This document shows, in pieces, positions 1-7,268 of a DNA stretch of 7,434 bases. The translations under genes were made by a program, and so were the position numbers. Each line of letters begins with the position of its first letter. Position 1 is the stretch's first letter. Source of the DNA: Globobulimina sp. (lineage: Eukaryota; Foraminifera; Rotaliida). The notes beneath the pieces are model-generated. The model searched no databases. It saw only the letters and a program-made list of their open reading frames with translations, and was not told the DNA's origin. The DNA lies in assembly GCA_003354225.1 (NCBI GenBank), contig PIVH01000156.1, positions 1-7,434 on the forward strand, read 5' to 3'.

Positions 1-43
1 GTTCTGGATTCACTGACATTGAAATCATTGACAGAGCAAAAGT
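1..43 (+). repeat. 43-base direct repeat, copy A (matches 3747-3789)
   Basis: Exact match to the coding sequence of the E1-like gene. The left end is the window edge, so the repeat may extend further upstream. The right end is a sharp break: AAAAGT is followed by T here and by G in the gene. Confidence 0.95.
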
Positions 44-45
44 TC

Positions 46-63
46 TGCATTTGTTGCATTTGT
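46..63 (+). repeat. Two tandem copies of a 9-base unit (TGCATTTGT)
   Basis: The unit occurs at 46-54 and 55-63, immediately after the point where identity with the E1-like gene ends. It may be a small slippage product at a recombination junction. It has no other visible role. Confidence 0.7.
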
Positions 64-283
64 TCTGCCTCGGAGGCCATTATTGTGCTTTGCTTTGCAG
101 ACAGAGGAGTTGGGCTATCGCTAAACTCTTATGTGTTATATCTGATATGGATGCAACGAAATATAATATATGTATTTCAGCAGCAATGGTTCGTTCTGGT
201 TGCTTAAGCTAAAAAAACAACTTAATTTAAACAAAAACCATTTTTTAATAAGTTAACTCACAACAATTACGAATTATTTACGG

Positions 284-335
284 AATAACCTGCGTCGTTC
301 ACAACCGTGCGTTTTGAAAAGAAATAACCTGCGTC
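284..335 (+). promoter_or_regulatory. Direct repeat AATAACCTGCGTC, second copy abutting the start codon
   Basis: The 13-base element AATAACCTGCGTC occurs at 284-296 and again at 323-335, 39 bases apart start to start. The second copy ends directly before the ATG at 336. Its GC-rich TGCGTC core stands out from AT-rich surroundings. The position suggests a promoter or 5' UTR element of the large glycoprotein gene. The function is inferred from placement only; the rest of 213-335 holds no gene that I can see. Confidence 0.45.
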
Positions 336-3300
336 ATGCTTGCTGCGTTAATAGGTATAAAATATCTGCACCATAATAGCAAATGCTATAATAACCACTA
401 TTTCTATCTAGTATATTGTTGTGTGATTATATATGTGTCGCACAGCACATTCCTGCGAGTGAACGATCTGAAAGCAATGACCACGAAAGAAAGGCATGAA
501 ATATTCACTCCGCCCGTATTAAAAGGTAATCCAAAGCATACATCGCATGATATTCATATTGTAGATCAATTTGGAAAATTTATGCAACTTTCATATGAAG
601 CAACGCATCCTGATTTTGTTGAAATTGTAAAATTGGATGATCCTACAATTCAGAATGCAATTAAATCGGTGCAGTGTAAACACGACGCTCACAATACATT
701 GATAGTTAATTTTAGATCGCAATCAGTTGCAAAATATCATTATTATGAAATACATTCCACACTGTCAGATCCAACAAAAGTTTTGTGAATTAACTATATA
801 TATTTAGACAATCTCCTTTGTTCCGCCATATTTTCAAAGCATTTACGTAAATATACATCAGACACATTACGTTTTAGGCAGTCATGCATGGCGCTGTTCA
901 GATGCTCAAACTAGATTTGATTCCATTGTCCGTGAAATTATACAAATTTCACGGAATGACACCTATATCATAATGCAAACAAAATATGCCTCCTTATTCA
1001 ACATATTCCAAGATTTAACAGTTTCCTTTGAGACCAATGTTGGATTAAATAAGCACAAATTATCCGACCGTACTAAACCAGAGGAAGACAGAAGAAGATT
1101 AGGTCTCTGGTCCTCCATAAAAAGTGTTGGAAATGCAATAATTAACGGTATAAATGAAGCAATTGAGATTGCAAAAGATATCTTTGAAGAAGTTGCTGAT
1201 GTTGCTGGCACAATTGGTGCATATATTGCTGGTGAACCTGTTGATTTTAATGGAAGTATAAGCAAAATGTGGCAATGGAATTATGCTAATTCTACAAAAG
1301 GTGCAGAAAAAACATTTGATATTCAGACTGGCTTAAAATGTACAAACTGTTATAGTTATATTGATGCAACATTCAAATATAAGATTCACATTGACAATCA
1401 TGTCTTGGAGTATCTATTATTATTACTTGACGGCAGAGCTGAATTTAATTTAGAAATTTCCGTACAAAAACACAGTGAATATTTGTGGACTCATGATACT
1501 GAAAAACTTTATCTTCCAAGTTTATCATTTTCTGTCGCAGGCTTTAGTTTCGGCGTTTATTTGTCCGGATCCATTGGTATTGGTATAAGTATCGATGTGG
1601 ATGCTACTGTATTTGCAACAAACGTGATTGGTCATATAAGCAAAGGGGTTGAATATAATAAAAGTATAGGAAAACAACATTATATCAATATCCATGATTT
1701 CCATTATGATAAACAAGGGCCAAAAGTGGAATTAAAGGCAGCTTCTATCACAGCATATTTACGCCCAACCATGGAAATCGGAGTAACCTATGTTGGAAAA
1801 GTGTATTTTTTTCTTGAACCGTCCATTACATTTACGTTCAGGCAAAGTGCAGAAGAATACTGTCCCTTTCATTATGTACCATCGGTTAAGTTAACAGCAG
1901 GATTAGGCGCAACAATGGAGCTGTTTGAGTGGAGAAAGGAATTGAATTTATTAACAAAAGAAAGCACATTGGATAATTTAGCGGGGTGTATTACAAGAGG
2001 GCAAATCACGAAAACACAAACATCAAAATCCCAAGTTACCTATGATAATAATAATAATTTTACAAGTTATCCAACTTCAACACAAAGTAATCATTTTGGC
2101 GATAAAAGCAATGCTAAAACATATGTGGATTATTCACGAGTTCAGCTTTCAGATTATTCAGATTCGTTATGGGGGAAAGCTAGCACCGAATGGTGGGGAA
2201 ATTTAAGGTATGTCTAGGAAGTAGGAACAGCAACAAAATGTTGTTTTCATTTCATTTGCTTTACTACCACTGTGCCACAGTACTGTTGTCGAAATATGCA
2301 ATGATTGGGATCTAATATGTGGTGGATATCGGATTCCATATATTAATTTACGACCAAATGTTGCAAGATTATTGGTCTCCGTTCAAAATGATACTCATTT
2401 AATTGCTATTTATCATACAATGATGGAAATTGATGTCGAATCCATTCATTCCATTGCAACAAATGTAAGTTGTATATCCAGACATATATTGGCAGCCAAA
2501 TTGTATGACGATGATTTACCATCATATGATGTAACTTTATTGGAATCGAATTGCGATACAAATTTGTCATCTATCGGTATTGATGAAACACAGAATCCTG
2601 GATTTTATGCAGCGTGGCAATGTACCATCAGTTTACCGTCGGTTATGAGTGCTATTTCGTTGGATAATTCATTTCCAAACATAATGTTATTTGATGACCA
2701 AACGTGGTGTCACGTATTTGCATTATCAACCAAACCTAAATATGAATTAAATAGAACAAAAATTGAATTTATAAATTGGGAAACGTTTCAATATCCAACT
2801 TCTTTGTTTTATGGAATGCTCAGTTGTGGTAATTATGATGCAAATGAACCTCCGTTTTCGCTTTATTTTCTTTCATTCAATCATTCAGACGGCACAGTGG
2901 AAGCTGTCATGTTTGATTATAATTATACGTATTCTTTGTATTTAATTGGAACTGTAGATTTGCAAAATATGACAATGAGCTTATCAGTGTTGTATTGGTT
3001 TGAAGAAGAATTGTTTTTTCCGCCAGATTATCTCACTTTGGTTGGAAATTTATATTTTCTGTATGATGGGACAATTATGTTTGGCGGATCTGTTGAACAA
3101 CACAATTGCACTGGTTTCCTATTTCAAGGATATATAAACATGACTCAGTTCGATGATATTGAAGAAAATATTGATATCGTTGTAGCAAATGAAACAAAAA
3201 CGGATGAAGCAAGTAACCCATTCAAGTGCAATGAATTCGAATTGTTGAATACGGGAACTGCCGTGGGATTTGTGGGTGGATTTGTAACCGCTGCCATAAT

Positions 3301-3427
3301 TATGGGATGTATTGGACTTGTAATCCAGAGACGTAACAAAACCAAAAAAGTGTACAAATCGCATGTTCAATTAATGGGTATGGATATGGGGACCGCATCA
3401 ACCGCTACAAATGCCGAAACTAGCTGA
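336..3427 (+). CDS. Large type I membrane glycoprotein, intron-containing
   Basis: Joined exons 336-354, 412-779, 808-2207 and 2281-3427 give 978 codons ending in TGA, encoding 977 residues. Residues 1-18 (MLAALIVYCCVIIYVSHS) form a good signal peptide. Residues about 80-200 have a pattern (V-x-C, L-x-V-x-F, then a Trp-Arg-Cys block) that from memory recalls the fungal secreted DUF7029 family. Residues about 271-477, with a CTNCY motif and beta-rich amphipathic stretches, recall the DUF7223 region that follows it. This family link is tentative. The exon-4 half is Cys-containing and carries about ten N-x-S/T sequons; I recognise no domain there. A single hydrophobic helix at about 921-943 is followed by RRNKTKK, a stop-transfer signal, and a short Ser/Thr-rich tail. 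It is likely a plasma-membrane or endomembrane glycoprotein with a large exterior part. No single frameshift can join the pieces around 780-808, so splicing explains the gene better than decay. The middle intron boundary is the weakest point of the model. Confidence 0.7.
355..411 (+). other. Proposed intron 1 (57 bases, in-frame)
   Basis: The donor is GTATAA at 355-360 and the acceptor TTTCTATCTAG ends at 411. A TAATAAC branch-like motif lies at 389-395. The length is a multiple of three with no stop, so a plain ORF runs through it. Removal turns a long polar N-terminus into a compact signal peptide beginning MLAALIVYCC. If the intron is retained, 19 residues are inserted and the signal sequence is altered. 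Confidence 0.65.
780..807 (+). other. Proposed intron 2 (28 bases; alternative 780-861)
   Basis: The upstream frame ends at a TGA (786-788), and the downstream frame opens just after a TAG at 805-807. Splicing GTTTTG (780) to ATATATATTTAG (ends 807) joins them in phase 0, removing both stops. The same donor with acceptor CATCAG ending at 861 (82 bases) is also in phase and would drop 18 residues. The donor is non-consensus and 28 bases is short for most eukaryotes. An intron here is well supported, but its exact edges are not. Confidence 0.5.
929..955. repeat. Perfect 11-bp inverted repeat with a 5-base loop
   Basis: CCGTGAAATT at 930-939 is the exact reverse complement of AATTTCACGG at 945-954, and the T at 929 pairs with the A at 955. 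The loop is 940-944. It lies inside exon 3 of the large glycoprotein gene and encodes the SIVREIIQISRN region, so it may be a chance product of coding sequence or a real RNA hairpin. Confidence 0.8.
2208..2280 (+). other. Proposed intron 3 (73 bases, GTATGT to CACAG)
   Basis: The exon ends AAG, followed by a consensus donor GTATGT at 2208-2213. The acceptor GTGCCACAG ends at 2280 after a T-rich tract, with TTTACTAC as a possible branch site. Splicing keeps the frame (split codon AG|T) and bypasses the TAG at 2214-2216 that otherwise ends the upstream ORF. The downstream frame has no ATG before well-formed protein sequence, so it needs an upstream exon. Confidence 0.8.
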
Positions 3428-3532
3428 CAAATAATTATAATATATTGTCTTGTTTAATATTTGTTTAAGATAAGGGTATAGGGAACCAAATCCATAAAGA
3501 TTGACGTTTTCATCCTTGACCTAAATAGTGAA
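3428..3532 (+). other. Intergenic spacer, glycoprotein 3' end to E1-like 5' end
   Basis: These 105 AT-rich bases must contain the 3' UTR of the upstream gene and the promoter of the next. No exact AATAAA occurs here. I see no RNA gene or repeat. Confidence 0.6.
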
Positions 3533-5026
3533 ATGAAAATGACACAAAAATATACAATAAATGAGCATGATACATTAAAATTTCAATCAATTCTAAACGT
3601 GTTATCCAGAACATCTAGAAATCGTTCATTTACTCCAAATGCATTTGATTGTGATGAAGATAATTTATCAATGTTACAGAATAACTTTCGACTGTTAGTG
3701 GTTGGAGCTGGTAAATTAGGCATTGCCATTGCAATAAATCTGGTGTGTTCTGGATTCACTGACATTGAAATCATTGACAGAGCAAAAGTGACAAGATATC
3801 AAGCATCCAGACCACATTTACTATTTCGCAAACAACACATTGGCTCTTCAAAAGCTCAAATCACAGCACAAGAAATAATGAGCAAATATCCAAAAGTGAC
3901 TGTCACAGCGCATCAAAAAGATATAAATGTTGAAAACTCTGCATTTTACACAAAATTTGATTTTATTATTGTTGCTTTAAAATCATTGAAAACGAAAGCA
4001 TTGTTTAACAAAACAATAAATGGTTTGGTACATTATGACTGGGATAACGATAAAAGGCAACATATTGCAAACAATGACTGCATCATTCCATGGATTGACG
4101 CATATTCATATAATACGTGGCATGGCGATATTTCCATATTCGTCCCCACTGTGACTGCGTGCTTTGATTGCAACCTCGCAGAAAGAATGGATATAATGCA
4201 ATGCAAAATGAATAAATCCGGAAACATTGAATACAAAGATGATAAATGTAGAGATTGCGTATCTGACAGTATGTATATATTCGAATTCCGGCGGCAGTCA
4301 AATTGGTCTACATTTCAGTATAAATGGTACGATAAAGAATACATTACAGCTTTGTTTGATATTTGCGCAAAGCAAAGAGAAGCACAGTCATTGCGTCCAA
4401 TTGCAAAGAATATTATACAACGAATACTTCGTTCGGAACAGGAAGACTGTGCTTGTGATATATCGATAACTTTATCGTGTACTAACTCTATCATTGCGGG
4501 CATTGTTTGTAATGAGATATTTAAATTGATTACGTGGAGCTCTTTGGGGGTTAATAATAGTTTCAGATACAATGGATATGATGTTAGCAAATGTAAAAGA
4601 ACTAAGAATAAAAGCAAAGCATATTGCAGTGTATGTGGAACGGAGAGGATTTATTGTTTGAAAGCAGATTGTTCGACGTTTGGGAGTTTATTTGAGAAAT
4701 TGCAGAAACAAATGGGTGGCAGATGTATTGTATCGATTACTCGTCACAATGCACGCTATACTTTGTATCATCGGAATGAGTTTGTGGTGCGACAATATCG
4801 GGAGAATGTTGATAAAAAAGTGTTTCATTTGATGGAAAATGGCGCAGTTTTAACATTGTTATATACGGGGCGATTAGTTAAAGAAATTAAGGTAGATTGG
4901 ACAGAGTATATTGTTGTCGGTTGGTTTAGAATTGTTATTGAGCCACAATACAATCATTTGCAATGTCCGCATGCAATTCAATTGTTGATTGGGAAATATG
5001 TAGAAAGTGACTCTCACTCTGAGTAA
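3533..5026 (+). CDS. E1-like activating enzyme, UBA3-type, with altered catalytic residues
   Basis: The 497 residues have the order seen in UBA3, the catalytic subunit of the NEDD8 E1 (about 460 residues). In order: Rossmann nucleotide loop VVGAGKLG (56-63), ribose-contact Asp82, Arg93 in the former NLNRQ segment, Lys107 in GSSKAQ, zinc pair C210/C213 (TACFDC), candidate catalytic Cys224, the CTNSIIAGIVCNEIFK helix (316-331), second zinc pair C365/C368 (CSVC), then a C-terminal part where UBA3 has its E2-binding ubiquitin fold. The family role is ATP-dependent adenylation of a ubiquitin-like protein followed by thioester transfer. Several key sites differ: SNLNRQ is YQASRP, the ALD Mg-ATP aspartate is Lys150 in ALKS, and the usual CT at the catalytic cysteine is CK. 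It may therefore be a degenerate paralogue or pseudoenzyme, or may work on a non-standard partner. A second ATG three codons in (3539) is possible as the start. Part of the gene is duplicated at 1-43. Confidence 0.85.
   Translation: MKMTQKYTINEHDTLKFQSILNVLSRTSRNRSFTPNAFDCDEDNLSMLQNNFRLLVVGAGKLGIAIAINLVCSGFTDIEIIDRAKVTRYQASRPHLLFRKQHIGSSKAQITAQEIMSKYPKVTVTAHQKDINVENSAFYTKFDFIIVALKSLKTKALFNKTINGLVHYDWDNDKRQHIANNDCIIPWIDAYSYNTWHGDISIFVPTVTACFDCNLAERMDIMQCKMNKSGNIEYKDDKCRDCVSDSMYIFEFRRQSNWSTFQYKWYDKEYITALFDICAKQREAQSLRPIAKNIIQRILRSEQEDCACDISITLSCTNSIIAGIVCNEIFKLITWSSLGVNNSFRYNGYDVSKCKRTKNKSKAYCSVCGTERIYCLKADCSTFGSLFEKLQKQMGGRCIVSITRHNARYTLYHRNEFVVRQYRENVDKKVFHLMENGAVLTLLYTGRLVKEIKVDWTEYIVVGWFRIVIEPQYNHLQCPHAIQLLIGKYVESDSHSE
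3747..3789 (+). repeat. 43-base direct repeat, copy B (inside the E1-like gene)
   Basis: This is identical to the first 43 bases of the window and encodes residues of the beta strand and Asp82 region after the nucleotide-binding loop. Being in the intact gene, this is the likely parent copy. Confidence 0.95.
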
Positions 5027-5030
5027 AACC

Positions 5031-6047
5031 ATGAAATCTAAAAAAGTACTTTTCGTATTTTTGATCATTGGAGTTGGTTTTTTTTTATTCATTTCTTTAT
5101 ACCTTTTCGGAACTGATGTATATCCGAATGCAGATATTGACTTCTTGCAAATTACTAGTGACAGTGCGTCGAATCCAATACAAATTGAGAAAGAAAACAA
5201 AAAGTTACAGTTAATTCGACAAAATGGATGCGACAATAAATCATTAGAAAGGGAGAACTGCATTTGCGACTATGTCAATCTGAAAGGACTGCAAAAGAGC
5301 GGCACTTCATGGATGATTGCATCGTTGCATCAAATTCAAGGATATTTTTGTGAGAAACAGTTAGACATAGAAATATGTACAAAACCATGGCATTTAGGTT
5401 CATACAATCGACATGATCTGGTGTTGCCGCACGAAATTGATAATGATCGCTTATTGCACCATTTTAAGAATAAAAATGAATTTTTGAATGAATTAAAATA
5501 TAAAAGATTTTGTTCAATCACAGCTTTTCGAGATGTGAGAGATAGAAAGGTTTCCTGGTCATATTGGAATATAAAACAGAATAAAACCATAATGAATGAC
5601 ACAAAGTTATTATATGAGCACATCAACAAAATGACAGTACGTCGATATAAGCAAAGCGTTGAACAATACAATAAATATTGGAATGTATTCAGAAATGCTG
5701 AATTGAGGGAACCAATGAAATTTTATAATTATTTTTATGATGATATGGTATTGGACACATTTGATGGAATTAAAAATATTTTATCATTTATTGGCTTTTA
5801 TAGTTTGCAGGAAATTGTTGTGACAGATAACGACATTGAAAATATTTTAAAAAAGATTACAAGTGATGCTTTGATAGAGTACGGTGCAAATATATTGTAT
5901 AGAAAAGGGAAAATATGTGGATTTCATTCTGAATTAACTGCTGAAAACGCAAACATTATCAATACTCAAACTGCATATTATTTGAACCAGGAATTGATCC
6001 AAAAGTTCAACAAAACATGCTTCATTCCTTCTGGCTCGGTCTCTTAA
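5031..6047 (+). CDS. Type II membrane sulfotransferase
   Basis: The 338-residue protein starts at the ATG four bases after the E1-like stop; no in-frame ATG lies upstream between the neighbouring stop codons. After a short basic N-terminus (MKSKK), a hydrophobic helix at about 6-27 anchors it as a type II Golgi-style protein. The catalytic domain has the 5' PAPS-binding loop GLQKSGTSW (86-94), with Lys89 as the phosphosulfate-contacting residue, and the 3'-phosphate site FRDVRDRKVSWSYW (166-179), with Arg167 and Ser175. A C-terminal RKG...GFHSELT block corresponds to the family's last PAPS-contact loop. It should transfer sulfate from PAPS to a sugar or protein acceptor in the Golgi lumen. 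The acceptor cannot be read from the sequence. N-x-S/T sites and lumenal cysteines fit secretory targeting. Confidence 0.88.
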   Translation: MKSKKVLFVFLIIGVGFFLFISLYLFGTDVYPNADIDFLQITSDSASNPIQIEKENKKLQLIRQNGCDNKSLERENCICDYVNLKGLQKSGTSWMIASLHQIQGYFCEKQLDIEICTKPWHLGSYNRHDLVLPHEIDNDRLLHHFKNKNEFLNELKYKRFCSITAFRDVRDRKVSWSYWNIKQNKTIMNDTKLLYEHINKMTVRRYKQSVEQYNKYWNVFRNAELREPMKFYNYFYDDMVLDTFDGIKNILSFIGFYSLQEIVVTDNDIENILKKITSDALIEYGANILYRKGKICGFHSELTAENANIINTQTAYYLNQELIQKFNKTCFIPSGSVS

Positions 6048-6131
6048 TATTGAAACATAATGAAAATAATAATAATAATATAAAGCTTTTTGAAGTACAT
6101 TTACTACTGATAATACTTGAGTTTTTGGATC
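6048..6131 (+). other. Intergenic spacer with (AAT)5 microsatellite at 6065-6079
   Basis: The 84-base AT-rich spacer lies between the sulfotransferase and the ATP-grasp gene. It contains five AAT units and, soon after, ATATAAAG at 6078-6085, which is TATA-like and about 45 bases ahead of the ATG at 6132. Promoter use of that motif is inference. Confidence 0.5.
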
Positions 6132-7268
6132 ATGGGTAAATTGTTTCGGAATAAGAACAAGTTGGTATTGAAAATGTTATTAATCCAAATCACTGTGTTT
6201 GCAATAATCAGCATTGTCTCATTCTCAAATCCATATTGGATACACGTCGAAGACATTAATGATATAAAATTAGTATCTTCTGTGCAAGTTCCATCAATGA
6301 GAGATGCAAATTGTTCGACTGAATGGCGCAAACAACACCAAATTGAAATAGATAATCACACCTTCTTCAATTTGTTACACCCTTTACTTTATAAATATGC
6401 TTGGAACAAAACACCAAAAGGAACCTTCACGTATTGGTTAAGCCACATTTATTTCAAAAACAGAGTGACGGATAAAGCGTATTTTGCAGATAAATATTTA
6501 ATGAAACAATATATCTACGATTACAAACAAGAATATCCACAGTTTTCATTCCTTAATTCAGCTCAAATAATATATGATTTATCACCAACAGGAACGTTAA
6601 GAAGAGCCAGCAATTTGTCATTGATGCGGCTGCAACAACAATATGGCGGATTTCTGGTGAAACCAAATCATTTTTCAGGTAAACAAATTATTGTTGCTGC
6701 AACTGATTCCATTTCGGAGATGTTAATTGAAAATATTACGCGTGAAACACGTTGGTGGTTTAACCATAAATATAGGATAAAATCAAACAAAGTAAACAGA
6801 GAGCCGTGGTATTCATTGATTGAGCCACACATATTTATAGAAGAAAAGTTAAATAATTTGACGGAATATAAAATTCATGTTTTCAATTATCATGCTCTAT
6901 TTTTGTATAACTATGAAAAAGGAGTTTCCAATGCATTTAATGTGTATGTGTTGCCGCAGTTTATTCTATCAAATGTGACCTGGGCGCGAGTCGCAGTGAG
7001 TTTGTCCGATGATAAACGACTCAAAAGACCGTCAAAAAAGAATGTAAAAGGAATGGTTGAATTTGCGGAACATTTTGCGAGGAGAGAACAAATTAAATAT
7101 GTCCGCGTGGATTTGTATGTGGTCGGAGATAAGGTTTATTTCTCAGAGTTTACATTTGCGCCTATTTCAGGCACTGCTGTCATATTACCGCTATCCTTTG
7201 ATTATTTGTTGTATGACATATTATGCGATGATTCTCATTATCACGACATATATGATTATATATTGTAA
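6132..7268 (+). CDS. Type II membrane protein with TupA-like ATP-grasp domain
   Basis: The 378 residues start at the first in-frame ATG; an upstream in-frame TTG at 6117 is a poor candidate. A basic N-terminus (KLFRNKNK) is followed by a hydrophobic helix at about 11-32, giving a type II orientation. The rest follows the TupA-like ATP-grasp pattern: DKAYFADKYLMKQYI (114-128), glycine-rich loop GGFLVKPNHFSGK (172-184) with Lys177, adenine-side strand EPHIFIEEKL (231-240), EYKIHVFN (245-252), and metal-binding segments RVDLY (325-329) with Asp327 and FSEFTFAPISG (337-347) with Glu339. TupA in Bacillus makes teichuronopeptide, and relatives sit in surface-polymer clusters, so a carboxylate-amine ligation on a glycan or peptide is the expected chemistry. 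The substrate is unknown. All expected ATP and metal residues appear present, so it looks active. Confidence 0.85.
   Translation: MGKLFRNKNKLVLKMLLIQITVFAIISIVSFSNPYWIHVEDINDIKLVSSVQVPSMRDANCSTEWRKQHQIEIDNHTFFNLLHPLLYKYAWNKTPKGTFTYWLSHIYFKNRVTDKAYFADKYLMKQYIYDYKQEYPQFSFLNSAQIIYDLSPTGTLRRASNLSLMRLQQQYGGFLVKPNHFSGKQIIVAATDSISEMLIENITRETRWWFNHKYRIKSNKVNREPWYSLIEPHIFIEEKLNNLTEYKIHVFNYHALFLYNYEKGVSNAFNVYVLPQFILSNVTWARVAVSLSDDKRLKRPSKKNVKGMVEFAEHFARREQIKYVRVDLYVVGDKVYFSEFTFAPISGTAVILPLSFDYLLYDILCDDSHYHDIYDYIL

Larger units (their letters stand above)
1..212 (+). pseudogene. Truncated copy of the E1-like (UBA3-like) gene running into unrelated sequence
   Basis: The first 43 bases match 3747-3789 of the intact E1-like gene base for base. 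In the same reading frame they encode the stretch after the nucleotide-binding loop (residues SGFTDIEIIDRAKV). At base 44 the identity stops abruptly. The frame stays open to a TAA at 210-212, but what follows is a low-complexity, Leu/Cys/His-rich string that does not resemble any E1 continuation. The part before the break lies outside the window, so I cannot tell how long the copied segment is. It could be a duplicated and recombined pseudogene, the 3' end of a chimeric gene, or an assembly join. The identity over 43 bases means the duplication or conversion is recent. Confidence 0.5.

Noticed and set aside
42-100. GTTCTG...CTTTGCAG resembling an intron right at the break point of the E1-like copy
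   Set aside because: The intact copy has no intron there, and the sequence after 100 does not resume the E1-like protein, so splicing would explain nothing.
19-207. 62-residue ORF starting with ATG inside the repeated 43 bases
   Set aside because: It is in a different frame from the E1-like coding sequence it overlaps, has no recognisable features, and is better explained by a truncated gene copy.
963-1265. Reverse-strand ORFs, including those at 963-1265, 3119-3370, 4315-4617, 4874-5263 and 5336-5671
   Set aside because: All lie opposite well-supported coding sequence and have no domain, signal or start context of their own.
2238-2318. Short ATG-initiated frame beginning MLFSFHLLYYHC, and the frame-2 string around VVFISFALLPLC, both looking like signal peptides
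   Set aside because: The first hits a stop within 27 codons and the second has no ATG. The hydrophobic look comes from the pyrimidine tract of the proposed intron 3.
4269-4318. GTATGT...TTTCAG resembling a 50-base intron in the E1-like gene (also a 29-base GTATGT...GGCAG version)
   Set aside because: Removing either would break the reading frame, and the downstream sequence in the current frame matches the E1 architecture.
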